Both the position numbers and the translations under genes were made by a program. The notes under the pieces are model-generated. The model searched no databases. It was given only the letters and a program-made list of their open reading frames with translations, and was not told the DNA's origin. Shown here piece after piece: positions 25,775-34,847 of a DNA stretch of 64,000 nt (its first letter is position 1; each line of letters begins with the position of its first letter). Where the stretch lies: contig CALFBI010000024.1 of assembly GCA_937951675.1 (NCBI GenBank), positions 1-64,000 on the forward strand, read 5' to 3'. The DNA comes from an uncultured Verrucomicrobiales bacterium. Lineage in GTDB: Bacteria > Verrucomicrobiota > Verrucomicrobiia > Verrucomicrobiales > Akkermansiaceae.

Positions 25775-26428
25775 TCACTGTGCCCAAGCACCTAATTTTG
25801 CAAGCTTCGCTTTTTTCTCCAATTGATAAAGAATTTTCTTCTGCTGCGAAACACTCCTCCCATCTGGAGTCCTTGTTCCTTGCGTGTAAATACGACCTAA
25901 TCCGCGAGCGACGATTTGTTCGTGCAACCACTGGTCCTCACCACCCACTTTGACAAAGGCAAAATAACGTCCCGATTGAAAAACGGGTTCCCACTTCGTC
26001 ACTACCTCAAAAGTGCCCTTCTTCAGCTGTGAATTCACCCATTTTTTCGCTTCTTTTCCGAGTTGAGTCGTTTCGTCCTGACTTAACTGACCTAAGTCAC
26101 GCCCCTGGTGAGCAATTCGTTTCCCGTTATTATTTCCATCCCGATACGTCTTGAACGAACTTTCGGGAGCATCCACAAAGTAAAGGCGTATTTCATACTC
26201 TTTCCCAGCTTGATCACGCACATGGAAACTGTCTCCGTCATTACCTCGATGAGGCACATACTGACAACCTTTCAGTGAAACATACTCCTCGACTTGGCCT
26301 TGATTCGAACTTGAAGGCCTCTGTTTACTAGACGATTGCGGTAGTTTATCTTTGAAAAAATAGCCCAATACCGCAATGACCAGCATCACGATAAAACGGT
26401 ATTTTCTCATATTTCGGGGTAATCTCAT
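25775..26428 (-). CDS. Membrane-anchored thermonuclease (SNase-like) protein
   Basis: 217 residues. One N-terminal hydrophobic helix (FIVMLVIAVLGYFF) serves as an anchor or uncleaved signal, followed by a Ser/Gln-rich linker. The SNase barrel begins near residue 60: NDGDSFHVRDQAGKEYEIRLYFVDAPES holds Asp, Arg and Glu of the active site (about residues 62-88) and SGRYFAFVKV the second arginine; LARGLG-like QIVARGLGRIY follows. A calcium-dependent DNA/RNA-cleaving role outside the cytoplasm is likely. An ATG six codons later is an alternative start. It lies between uppP and hisF on one strand. Confidence 0.8.
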   Translation of the reverse strand: MRLPRNMRKYRFIVMLVIAVLGYFFKDKLPQSSSKQRPSSSNQGQVEEYVSLKGCQYVPHRGNDGDSFHVRDQAGKEYEIRLYFVDAPESSFKTYRDGNNNGKRIAHQGRDLGQLSQDETTQLGKEAKKWVNSQLKKGTFEVVTKWEPVFQSGRYFAFVKVGGEDQWLHEQIVARGLGRIYTQGTRTPDGRSVSQQKKILYQLEKKAKLAKLGAWAQ

Positions 26429-26443
26429 ATTATAATAAAATGT

Positions 26444-27283
26444 TTAAGCGGCGTTCACAACCTCCGTGAAAATCAAGCCTGCGACAATGAGGCCGATCGC
26501 AATTCGGTAATACCCAAATACAACCATCCCGTGCTTCTTCAGATACGAAACCATCCAGCGCACTGCAATAATCGCGGAGACAAAAGCGGCGATAAAACCT
26601 AAACCTAAATTCAATGGGCCGAAAGCCTCTAGCATCAAAGCACCCGAATCCAAGGTATCTTTAGCCGTGGCTGCTCCCAGCGTCACTAACCCTAGTAAAA
26701 AAGAAAACTCAACAGCCGCAGAAAGTGACAAACCCACTAAAACGCCTCCCACGATTGTCATTAAACTGCGACTCGTTCCAGGCATCATCGCGACACATTG
26801 AAGCAGGCCAATCATAAGAGCCATCTTCCAAGTGATTTCGAGTAACTCCTTCCCTTTGATTTCTTTATTTTCCCGGAGTTTTGCAACGAGTAAAATAGCG
26901 ACCCCTCCTACAATCCAAGCAATGACGATCGGCCACATCGTGAAGAGCTTTTCCTTAATCCAAGTATTCAAGGTCAGTCCTGCCACCGCGGCAGGGATAA
27001 AGCCCACCACAATTGCAATGACGAGCTTCAAGCCAGCGGAATCCTTCCCCAACAAGCCTAGAAACATTTGCTTCACTCGCTTAAAATAAAGCCCTAAAAC
27101 TGCTAAAATAGCTCCTGCTTGAATACTGATTGCAAATGCATCGGCCGCTTCCTTCGCGGCAGCATTCTCCACCCCAATCCCCATGAGACGTTGAGCGACC
27201 ACCAAATGACCGGTAGAGCTCACTGGTAGAAACTCCGTCAATCCCTCAATCAGGCCTAGAATGATCGCTTGCAGTGGTGTCAT
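26444..27283 (-). CDS. uppP: Undecaprenyl-diphosphatase
   Basis: 279 residues and about eight membrane helices. It dephosphorylates undecaprenyl pyrophosphate to recycle the lipid carrier for peptidoglycan and polysaccharide synthesis. The first signature is LGLIEGLTEFLPVSSTGHL (E-x-x-x-E and the PVSSTGH loop), the second is MMPGTSRSLMTI (the PGxSRS phosphatase motif). Length and N-terminus fit the family, so ATG 27283 is taken as the start, even though it lies in the first copy of an octamer repeat with out-of-frame ATGs in the other two copies. Confidence 0.95.
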   Translation of the reverse strand: MTPLQAIILGLIEGLTEFLPVSSTGHLVVAQRLMGIGVENAAAKEAADAFAISIQAGAILAVLGLYFKRVKQMFLGLLGKDSAGLKLVIAIVVGFIPAAVAGLTLNTWIKEKLFTMWPIVIAWIVGGVAILLVAKLRENKEIKGKELLEITWKMALMIGLLQCVAMMPGTSRSLMTIVGGVLVGLSLSAAVEFSFLLGLVTLGAATAKDTLDSGALMLEAFGPLNLGLGFIAAFVSAIIAVRWMVSYLKKHGMVVFGYYRIAIGLIVAGLIFTEVVNAA

Positions 27284-27304
27284 AAAGACATAAAGACATA
27301 AAGA
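27281..27304 (-). repeat. Three tandem octamers carrying the uppP start codon
   Basis: CATAAAGA occurs three times without interruption (plus strand), i.e. three copies of TCTTTATG on the coding strand, each with an ATG. The 3'-most ATG (27283) starts uppP. The middle one (27291) reads ATG TCT TTA TGA and stops on the uppP start (ATGA overlap). The outermost (27299) lies 5 bases after AGGGAG and runs 17 codons out of frame. Confidence 0.85.
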
Positions 27305-27442
27305 CTCCCTAAGATTGTCACAAGCGCAGACTCTTATTCTAAAACCCTTTTTTTGATTCGCTTGGAATAAGTTTAAAGGAAGCCGCTCTTATTTTCGTAA
27401 GTAACAGAGAATACTCACCTAAACATTAACTCATCTTATTTT

Positions 27443-27769
27443 ATGACTCAAACATACGACTCTAAAAACTTCGAAACTGAAGTCCTCCAATCTCAAGAAC
27501 CAGTCTTAGTCGACTTCTGGGCCGAATGGTGCGGACCTTGTAAAGCGATCGGACCTCTCATTGATCAACTTTCCGCGAAAGTAGAAGGCTCTGCTAAGGT
27601 AGGGAAAGTCAATGTTGACCAAGCTCCAGAACTTGCCTCCAAATATGGAATCCAATCGATCCCGTCCTTACTCATCTTTCGCGATGGGGAAGTCAGCGAA
27701 CGCCTCATCGGGGCCAATGTGACTGTCGATTTACTTGAATCGAAGCTACAAGCGCAAGTAAGCTTTTAA
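27443..27769 (+). CDS. trxA: Thioredoxin
   Basis: 108 residues, one thioredoxin fold. The redox site is VDFWAEWCGPCKAIGP (WCGPC); the cis-proline loop is YGIQSIPSLLIF. A cytoplasmic dithiol reductant for ribonucleotide reductase, peroxiredoxins and others. It is transcribed alone, divergent from uppP with 159 bp between starts, and is followed by a clear terminator at 27791. Confidence 0.97.
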   Translation: MTQTYDSKNFETEVLQSQEPVLVDFWAEWCGPCKAIGPLIDQLSAKVEGSAKVGKVNVDQAPELASKYGIQSIPSLLIFRDGEVSERLIGANVTVDLLESKLQAQVSF

Positions 27770-27790
27770 TCAATTATTTCCATTCCAGAA

Positions 27791-27824
27791 GGCGCCTCTT
27801 TCCCATAAAGAGAGCGCCTTTTTT
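27791..27824 (+). terminator. Intrinsic terminator after trxA
   Basis: GGCGCCTCTTT pairs with AAAGAGAGCGCC (one bulged A) around CCCAT, giving an 11-bp stem followed by six T. It lies 21 bp after the trxA stop and reaches the stop codon of the convergent alpha-2-macroglobulin gene. Confidence 0.85.
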
Positions 27825-30800
27825 ATTCATCGCTTTCAGCGGCTTCTGCTACCTTCACTCTTTGGCTCTGAGAATTCCCTCTAAGCTCTGGTGCATACAT
27901 TGCTTCAAGCTTCGTCGGGAGTGCTCCGAAGGAGCCCGGCGTCTGAGCTCTTAGCTCATAAACCAAACGGTGCTTCCCTCGCTGCAGAGCTCTTAAGTAA
28001 TGGTTTACCTTTGACTTCCGCCACTCGACGTAGCTCCCAATCGAATTGTAATAATACCCGCTTCGAGTTTCGAGAGCTTCGAATCCTGCTGGCTTAGGGT
28101 CTTCGAGAAGAAGGTATTCGTAATCATTCTTACTATCAATAATGAGCTCAACCTCGATCAGGTCTCCGGAACGAACTTCAGCGCCATCTTCGATCAACTC
28201 TTTACGAACCGACTCCACCTTCTTCATTATTTTCTGTCCGTTTCGGTCAAGCGACACGACTTCTTTTTGTTCCTTGATGACCCGTCGATACCGTCGCTCT
28301 ACCTTTAACTCGAGGCCCGCTTTGGGAATATGGTCTTCCAAAGTAAAGACCTCTACCTCTGCGTTGAAATAAAGAGGGGACTTCCCTTTTTTACGAATCT
28401 CAAGGGTATGCTCTCCCCCGGTGAGAATATCGCCTGAGACTTTCACCACAGGGTTAAAGGTGAAAAGGTTCTCTTTCGAAAGAGACTCCTTCCGAATCAC
28501 TTCCCCATCCAATCGAATTTCGACTTCAAGCTCTGGAGAAAGTTCTCCACTCGCCTGTGCGTAATCCGAAAGAGCCTCGATACAATAAGCACTGTCACGT
28601 GTTGAATTCCAATAAGTGGCATTTTTACGATTATTAAGAAGATATTTCGCCATACCAGAAGCTTGCGCGCTATCTGGCTTCATCTTTGCCAACAATTTCA
28701 AATACCAGGCCTGCGCTTCGTATTCTGATCCATACCAATACCACCAGTAGGAACCGTGCGGCAACTCAAGATACGCGGTTTGATTTTCAGAATCTTGGAC
28801 GAGGTATTGCTCAATATTTTCAAGAACCAGATCTCTCTTCTCGACCTCACCACTCCGGTGCCACTCGAGCCCGAGTAGGCACTTCGCATACACAGGAAGG
28901 TCTCCCCTCCGCTCGTGTAACTTCGCCAACATCTCAGGCTGATCAACTCCAGCCTCTCCCAGCACCATCCGGACTTTTGCATCAATAGCTCGGACCTGGC
29001 GACGATGATTCGAGTCCTCTTCCGGCAAAAGGAATCGCTTCAACTCCTTCAACTCCTGATGCTTCAGCCAGGTAATGCCCTTCTTCAAATAAGGAACTTC
29101 TACTCCTAGCTCTTGAGCCTTTAAAAGACCGTGAATCACGACTGCTGTAGTATGACTGTAAGAACGCTCTTCCTTCCCCGAAAACCACCCCCAACCTCCA
29201 TCTGAGTTCTGCATTGATTCGAGTTTTTTCACCCCAGCGGCGACAAAGCGATCAACCTCTTGCACATCCCATACAGGGTTATCCCCGCTCCATTGCCCCC
29301 TCTTTTTTGTTTGAGGATCCAACTTCGCTTCCCGGATTTGCTCCAGGTCTAAATCCATCTTTCCTAACAAATTTCGCACAATGATTGTCGGAATGAAACG
29401 GTTCAAAGTCTGTTCGGTGCACCCGTGGGGGTATGAAACAAGGTAAGGAAGAGCCTCCACCAGAGATCCCGCGATCGTGGGTGAAAACCGACATTCTAAA
29501 AGAGACTCCGAAGCTCGTCGGCGTTCCGGAATCTGAAACATTATTTTAGTGGAACCTTGCTCCGAAGAAAGAGATCTACTCCAACTCTCCAGCCTTGGGA
29601 ACCCGTGCACGAGCACTGAAAAGGTTTTCTCAATTGCATCAGAATCATCTTTTCCTTCCGCAAGCATACGAATTTTCACCTCTCCCTCCTTCTCGGCGCG
29701 CACTCGCCAGTCAACCCGAACTTCCCCGCCAGGAGGAATGGTATGAAGTGGAGTCCTGTTCTCAAGAGCGACAACCGAACCTCCCTCCACTTCCATTCGC
29801 ACTCTCACCTCTTTGGCTTCGGGGTGGTAATTGTGCACGATGGCGCTCAACACAGCCTCATCGCGCTCGACGAAGAAACGAGGAGACTGGAGACGAATGA
29901 GAAGATCTTTAGACGTGATGACCTCTGCTTGAGCTTCCCCTACGTAAGCTCCATGCCCCATGGCCCACGCTCGAATTTTCCACGTCGTGAGATTATCAGG
30001 AAACTCGACTGGAATTTCGAGCTCCCCATTGGCATCTGTCTCGGCCTCGCCTAGCCATTTCACAAGGTCCGCAAAATTCGAACGGATCACGGGAGCGCTT
30101 CGAGGCTCCGCCCCTTCTTCAAGAATGGCTTCATCAGCTAAAGTGAGCTCAGAAGCATCTGCGAAAGGATCACTATTACCCAAAGATTTCGCCATACTGG
30201 AAGAAGGGGCCGAAACAAATCCAGCAGAAGCAAAAGGATCCGAATTAAATCTTTGTCGCATCCCTCCATAGAAATGCTTCATCCCAGGCCGCCCTTCGCG
30301 CAATTCTTGCGGAAAATACTTTTGCCTCACCAACCAATTCTCATAAGAAAGAGATCTTCGCATTGACCAAAAGGTCTGCTTTAACGCGACGAGTTGATAA
30401 GGGCTAATCGCTTCGAGACTCTTATCATAAATAGAGAGTGTAATACTCCCCTGATAAGGTTTCCCTTCCGGGTCGCTCAAACGAACCCGAATCGAACCTT
30501 TCTCTCCAGCCTTGTATTTCTGCTTTGAAGGAATGACTTCCATCGAAAGCAGTTTCTGACGAGGAGGGATTCGAACTTCGGCTGTTGCAAGCTTCATTTG
30601 TGTTTCTGAAACCGTCATCGCCTTCACAAAGAAATTCGGCTGATCTTCTGCGCGCACAGGAATTTCAATCACCTGACTATGACCTTCGAGTTGACGATAG
30701 AAAAAGCGTTCTTTCGAACCCGTCGATCTTGTTACCACCAGCACTCTTGAATTGGGGATTTTAGTCTGAATCAATACTCGAACCGTATCTCCAACAGAAT

Positions 30801-33726
30801 GAGTCGGATTCTCCACCGACAACTCAAGGGGACTAAAAACACCTTCACTCAGAGGATCCCTTCCCATTACTGAAATGACAGTCTCCGAAATAGATTCATT
30901 TCCGCTATCGTCTTTCAAAGTCACTTCCCAGCGGTATTGCCCTGCTTTTGAAACCTGATAAGAAAGCTCCCCGTCTCCTTTTGAATTCGTCATCACAGGG
31001 AAAGACTTCACCTTCACCTCATCGACCGTCTTATCAGCGCGAAGCCCCTTGATCCGGTAAAGGGTGGCCTCTCCCTTCGTCGCAAACCCGCGCTTCATTA
31101 AATTCTCAGCCCTTAATTTCAAAAAGGCTTCCTTCTCCGGGATCAAAAAACCTTTTTCGTGATACAGAACCGATTGGAAGGCAGAACCTCCTACTAACAC
31201 TTCTCCACTTGCCGCCACCATTCGCCGCGATTGATCCACCACCTCAACTTCGACTTGATAACGGCAATTCACCTTTCCGTAAACTCGTAAGGTCTCTGCT
31301 GTCGGCACCTGAACCTTCACCATCCCATCAGCATCGAGCTCTACTTCTTCTTCCAAAACGACCTCGCCCGACACCGGAGAGCTTGGGAAATAAGGGCGGC
31401 AAAAAGAGTAGCGCCGAGGCTCAAACCAGCTTCCGTATAACCAATCCCACTCTTCTACTGGGCGCCAAGTCCAATGATACGCATGACGCGTTATTTTCAC
31501 TTTGACCTTAGCCTGCGTGACTGGTGCTCCATGGAAATAAAGAGCCTTCACTACCACCGGAATTTCTTCTCCTAAAATCAGAGGCTTCGAAGGGGTCTCT
31601 ACCTTCACCTCATACTCGGGCTTCTCATACTCTTCGACTTGAAAGAAACCTTGCCCTAACCAATTATGTTTTTTCTTAGACCGACCTAGTGAAACGTTAT
31701 ACCGCCCCAAGGAAACGCCTTTAGGAATCTTCCATTGATACTGCACTCCCCCATAAGAATCCGCTCTCAACGGGACATCTTCGACAAGAAGATCTCCCCG
31801 TGGACTTTTAATACTCAGGTATGCCGTCTCTCCGGCAAATTCTGAACGTTCTCTTCCGACTAACCTCGGGCGCTGCACCCAGAATTTCAGGTTCACTTCT
31901 TGCTTCGGCTGATAAACTGGCCGATCACTTAAGAACTGAGTTTTCCAAGCCTCATCAATCTCATCATTAAAATCTTTATGATAAGAATATCGGTTAGTTA
32001 AGTCCGAAACCAAAAGAGCTCCACTTTGGGTCTCAGCAAGAATCTGCCACTCATAATTCCGATCCGGTTTCTGATTTTCTTTTTCTGCAAAACCTTCACT
32101 ATTTGTCTCTAACTCAAACGTTTTTGTCTTGGTTTTAAATTGAGGTTTTTTTTCGTTTTTTGCGGGAAGCCTTTCATAATGAACTCCCATTAAAGTAAGT
32201 TTCCCAACCCGTTTTTCGCCTCGATGAGCCCCCATTAGCTGATAACGATCTGTTCCGCCTCGCTTCCACTGAACCAATACCGAATCTGAAATCTGAATAA
32301 GAGTCCAAATAGGATCTGAATCACGCACCTGACATTTTAATAAGTAGAGCCCATTTTCTCGCTCTGGCGCGACGGTCGTTCCATTTGTGGGAAGGTGACC
32401 TTGCTTGGGCGTAAGTTTTTCCGACCACTTCTGGCTCTCTTCTAAAAAGCCTTTTCCTCTCCTATTAAAGAAGTAGTCAGCCATTTTAAAATCGGAGTTT
32501 CTTTTTTGTTTCAGCATCTCAAGTAAGACCTCCTTAAGATGCTCTCTTTTCATTTTCGACATCTCGAAATGAGCTTTTTTTGCATTTCGATAGTTAAAGG
32601 TCAGTTCCACTTCTCGACCTGCCACGAAAGTTTGCGGACTCGTCAACTGCATCCAATCTCCAGTCAATTGATCCAAAGAATCCTCGAATTCTTTGCGGCG
32701 CTCTTCAAAACGAGGAATGGCTTCTTCAAGAGCCTTCACTGCTCGTGGCAGCTCACTCTGCGCCAAGTATTTTACATATAAATGATTCACAGCCCAGTCG
32801 TGATTCTCCGCCCATTTCTCAAATCTCGCATGAGTATTCAAGTCCGCCGGTAAAGTGACATACTGTGGCTTCGCACCTCCTTCGAGGTGTAGCCACACTT
32901 TCGCGGGGTCGAACGGTAAATCATCGTTCCTAGAAAGTTCATTGCCTTGTTGATAAACTGAATTCAAAAACTCGGCCCAAATTTTCTGCACTTCTAGAGA
33001 AGCTTCTTCCCCATGCACTTTCACCGCTTCCTCCACTAACCAGAAGAAACGCTCAGCATCATTCTTAGCCTCTTTAAAGCGAACTGGTTTCCGGATCCAA
33101 TCAATCTCTCCATTCGGTAGCACCGGATGATAAGAATGAGCACTTAGGTTTTCTTGTTGAAAGGCAGGCTCTTTTTCGAGCGGGGTCAAATGATTCCAAC
33201 GATGGGAAAAAGAACCTCCCTGTTGAAATGCTACGAGCATGGCCTTATACCATTTCATTGAAGCTTTCGCCCCCTTCCCTTCTAACAAAATACGTATTGC
33301 CTTGATCCGGTCATGTTGACCCACATTCAAATGCTCCCCCTGCACTCGAGAATGCCCGCGATGAAAAACGCCATCCACGAGACGCCCCCAAGCGGGCAAT
33401 TTTTGATACACTTCTGCTACCGCAATATGAAAGCTTTCTTCTCCCTGACGGAGCTCTAACCACCGCTCAAGATCCGCATCGATATGAGCCTGCCCCCCTA
33501 AAGCCTTAGAGGCTACAAGATACTCTCTTAAATCAACCGAAGAACGAAAATCTTTCACCTCATCTAAGAGCTCTCTATAGAGGAGTGAGGCTTTTTTCCA
33601 GTTCTGTCGATTAACCTCAGCTTCAGCTTTTTCCCTTAAAGAACGAGCGTCAATCTCAGTAGCATCAACGGGATGAAGTGAAACCCATGAGAAGAGTAAA
33701 AATAAAACAAATTTAGGAGTCATCAT
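27823..33726 (-). CDS. Bacterial alpha-2-macroglobulin with intact thioester
   Basis: 1967 residues from ATG 33726, chosen because it starts a signal peptide (MMTPKFVLFLLFSWVSLHPVDA); the longer frame would run far into the preceding gene. Large periplasmic protease trap. MG-type beta domains fill the first two thirds; a variable, bait-like segment lies at about 1155-1215 with the repeated phrase NSDPFASA/NSDPFADA; then the A2M domain (NFADLVKWLGEAETDANGEL); the thioester CTEQ is at about Cys1436 within YPHGCTEQTLNRF; and a helical TED toroid follows (NSDGGWGWF). It is longer than E. coli YfhM (about 1650). The C-terminus has no lipobox or membrane helix, and the N-terminus is not a lipoprotein signal. 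No penicillin-binding protein 1C gene, the common partner, is next to it. Confidence 0.9.
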   Translation of the reverse strand: MMTPKFVLFLLFSWVSLHPVDATEIDARSLREKAEAEVNRQNWKKASLLYRELLDEVKDFRSSVDLREYLVASKALGGQAHIDADLERWLELRQGEESFHIAVAEVYQKLPAWGRLVDGVFHRGHSRVQGEHLNVGQHDRIKAIRILLEGKGAKASMKWYKAMLVAFQQGGSFSHRWNHLTPLEKEPAFQQENLSAHSYHPVLPNGEIDWIRKPVRFKEAKNDAERFFWLVEEAVKVHGEEASLEVQKIWAEFLNSVYQQGNELSRNDDLPFDPAKVWLHLEGGAKPQYVTLPADLNTHARFEKWAENHDWAVNHLYVKYLAQSELPRAVKALEEAIPRFEERRKEFEDSLDQLTGDWMQLTSPQTFVAGREVELTFNYRNAKKAHFEMSKMKREHLKEVLLEMLKQKRNSDFKMADYFFNRRGKGFLEESQKWSEKLTPKQGHLPTNGTTVAPERENGLYLLKCQVRDSDPIWTLIQISDSVLVQWKRGGTDRYQLMGAHRGEKRVGKLTLMGVHYERLPAKNEKKPQFKTKTKTFELETNSEGFAEKENQKPDRNYEWQILAETQSGALLVSDLTNRYSYHKDFNDEIDEAWKTQFLSDRPVYQPKQEVNLKFWVQRPRLVGRERSEFAGETAYLSIKSPRGDLLVEDVPLRADSYGGVQYQWKIPKGVSLGRYNVSLGRSKKKHNWLGQGFFQVEEYEKPEYEVKVETPSKPLILGEEIPVVVKALYFHGAPVTQAKVKVKITRHAYHWTWRPVEEWDWLYGSWFEPRRYSFCRPYFPSSPVSGEVVLEEEVELDADGMVKVQVPTAETLRVYGKVNCRYQVEVEVVDQSRRMVAASGEVLVGGSAFQSVLYHEKGFLIPEKEAFLKLRAENLMKRGFATKGEATLYRIKGLRADKTVDEVKVKSFPVMTNSKGDGELSYQVSKAGQYRWEVTLKDDSGNESISETVISVMGRDPLSEGVFSPLELSVENPTHSVGDTVRVLIQTKIPNSRVLVVTRSTGSKERFFYRQLEGHSQVIEIPVRAEDQPNFFVKAMTVSETQMKLATAEVRIPPRQKLLSMEVIPSKQKYKAGEKGSIRVRLSDPEGKPYQGSITLSIYDKSLEAISPYQLVALKQTFWSMRRSLSYENWLVRQKYFPQELREGRPGMKHFYGGMRQRFNSDPFASAGFVSAPSSSMAKSLGNSDPFADASELTLADEAILEEGAEPRSAPVIRSNFADLVKWLGEAETDANGELEIPVEFPDNLTTWKIRAWAMGHGAYVGEAQAEVITSKDLLIRLQSPRFFVERDEAVLSAIVHNYHPEAKEVRVRMEVEGGSVVALENRTPLHTIPPGGEVRVDWRVRAEKEGEVKIRMLAEGKDDSDAIEKTFSVLVHGFPRLESWSRSLSSEQGSTKIMFQIPERRRASESLLECRFSPTIAGSLVEALPYLVSYPHGCTEQTLNRFIPTIIVRNLLGKMDLDLEQIREAKLDPQTKKRGQWSGDNPVWDVQEVDRFVAAGVKKLESMQNSDGGWGWFSGKEERSYSHTTAVVIHGLLKAQELGVEVPYLKKGITWLKHQELKELKRFLLPEEDSNHRRQVRAIDAKVRMVLGEAGVDQPEMLAKLHERRGDLPVYAKCLLGLEWHRSGEVEKRDLVLENIEQYLVQDSENQTAYLELPHGSYWWYWYGSEYEAQAWYLKLLAKMKPDSAQASGMAKYLLNNRKNATYWNSTRDSAYCIEALSDYAQASGELSPELEVEIRLDGEVIRKESLSKENLFTFNPVVKVSGDILTGGEHTLEIRKKGKSPLYFNAEVEVFTLEDHIPKAGLELKVERRYRRVIKEQKEVVSLDRNGQKIMKKVESVRKELIEDGAEVRSGDLIEVELIIDSKNDYEYLLLEDPKPAGFEALETRSGYYYNSIGSYVEWRKSKVNHYLRALQRGKHRLVYELRAQTPGSFGALPTKLEAMYAPELRGNSQSQRVKVAEAAESDE

Positions 33727-34036
33727 GATTGAAAGAAGAGTTCGGTTTGCGTTTCCGGACAGAAGATCGCCCCCCACGAGCACGTCGCAAGGGAGTGAAA
33801 ATCTCATCAGCGCCGCAGGATTTGATTTCATGTGTCATGCGCATCAATTCGCCTAGTTGGCCTTGAGGGAAACCACGTTCTGAAAACCAGGCCAGGTATT
33901 CTGGAGGAAGGTCATAGATAGGAACGCCTGAGGGAGGGCATTCCTTAGGCCCAAATCTCCCGAAAGGCATCATTGTATTCTGAACCTCTTTTAGATACTG
34001 GCGTAAATCTTCGCGATCAATGTCTGTAAAATTCAT
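33713..34036 (-). CDS. DUF3820 family protein
   Basis: 107 residues. The core TMMPFGRFGPKECPPSGVPI and LPPEYLAWFSERGFPQGQLGEL matches the DUF3820 family (putative quorum-sensing-regulated virulence factor), which has an exonuclease-like association in other genomes but no settled function. The C-terminal 30 residues are basic and low-complexity (RRARGGRSSVRKRKP), absent from most members. Its end overlaps the start of the alpha-2-macroglobulin gene by 14 bp, so the two are probably co-translated; a functional link is not obvious. Confidence 0.75.
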   Translation of the reverse strand: MNFTDIDREDLRQYLKEVQNTMMPFGRFGPKECPPSGVPIYDLPPEYLAWFSERGFPQGQLGELMRMTHEIKSCGADEIFTPLRRARGGRSSVRKRKPNSSFNHDDS

Positions 34037-34192
34037 AGCTTCTGATTCCGGAAAATAAGATGATGACAGATCATCTTATAAAAGCCTGCCTCTTTTAACG
34101 AAAACTTTCTTTCCATGCGACAATATGTGATCGCATTAGAAATGCTTAAACCTAAAATGGAAATTCTCCTACTTTTTGATGAGTAAGCTCAA

Positions 34193-34708
34193 ATGCTACT
34201 AATTGGAAATAAACACCTCCAACTGATGATCACCTACTCTCTTTACTCCAGCCCTATTGGCCATCTTCGTTTGCGAGCTGATAAAAACAGTCTTCTCGCA
34301 GTGGACCATGTCAATCAGCAGAAGACCTTGGACCCTCATTGGCAAAAGGATGAGAGACACCCTGTTTTAACTCAAGCTGCCGTGGAACTCAGCGAGTATT
34401 TTGCAAAAGAGCGAACCACTTTTGACGTCCCTTTATTACCAATCGGCACTGATTTCCAGCGACAAGTTTGGAATGCTTTACAGACCATTCCTTATGGTGA
34501 ATCTCGCTCTTACAGCGACATTGCTAACGCGATTAACAACCCCAAAGCGGTGCGAGCGGTAGGTTTAGCGAATGGCCGAAATCCGCTCTCTATTTTCATT
34601 CCCTGCCACCGAGTGATCGGAAAAAATGGCACCCTCACCGGATACGCCGGTGGACTATCTGCCAAAACGACCCTTTTAGAGCTCGAGCGAACAGGAGAGC
34701 TTTTTTAG
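34193..34708 (+). CDS. ogt: Methylated-DNA--protein-cysteine methyltransferase
   Basis: 171 residues (160 if the second ATG at 34226, MITYSLYSSPIGHL, is the true start, which fits homologues better). It repairs O6-methylguanine by transferring the methyl group irreversibly to its own cysteine. The acceptor motif is IFIPCHRVIGKNGTLTGYAG; the DNA-binding helix region is RQVWNALQTIPYGESRSYSDIA. It is a single gene flanked by minus-strand genes. Confidence 0.93.
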   Translation: MLLIGNKHLQLMITYSLYSSPIGHLRLRADKNSLLAVDHVNQQKTLDPHWQKDERHPVLTQAAVELSEYFAKERTTFDVPLLPIGTDFQRQVWNALQTIPYGESRSYSDIANAINNPKAVRAVGLANGRNPLSIFIPCHRVIGKNGTLTGYAGGLSAKTTLLELERTGELF

Positions 34709-34800
34709 ACGCCCAATACCTTTCACGTTGTTACCAAAAATCATCTCCCTCTCTATTATAATCCTTTTCTTAACCGGATCGCAAACAGCCAAAGGAAGTT

Positions 34801-34833
34801 CTTTCAGGATGAAAAGCTCACCCTGAAAGAAAA
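34801..34833 (-). terminator. Stem-loop after the OmpA lipoprotein gene
   Basis: A perfect 10-bp stem (TTCTTTCAGG with CCTGAAAGAA) around 13 bases lies 15 bp beyond the minus-strand stop at 34848. The 3' flank on the minus strand is pyrimidine-rich (ACTTCCTTT) but lacks a pure U-run, so it is a probable but imperfect terminator. Confidence 0.5.
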
Positions 34834-34847
34834 AAGAACTTAAACTC

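Noticed and set aside
33727-33831. N-terminal extension of the alpha-2-macroglobulin
   Set aside because: It overlaps the DUF3820 gene and would place 35 residues before the signal peptide.
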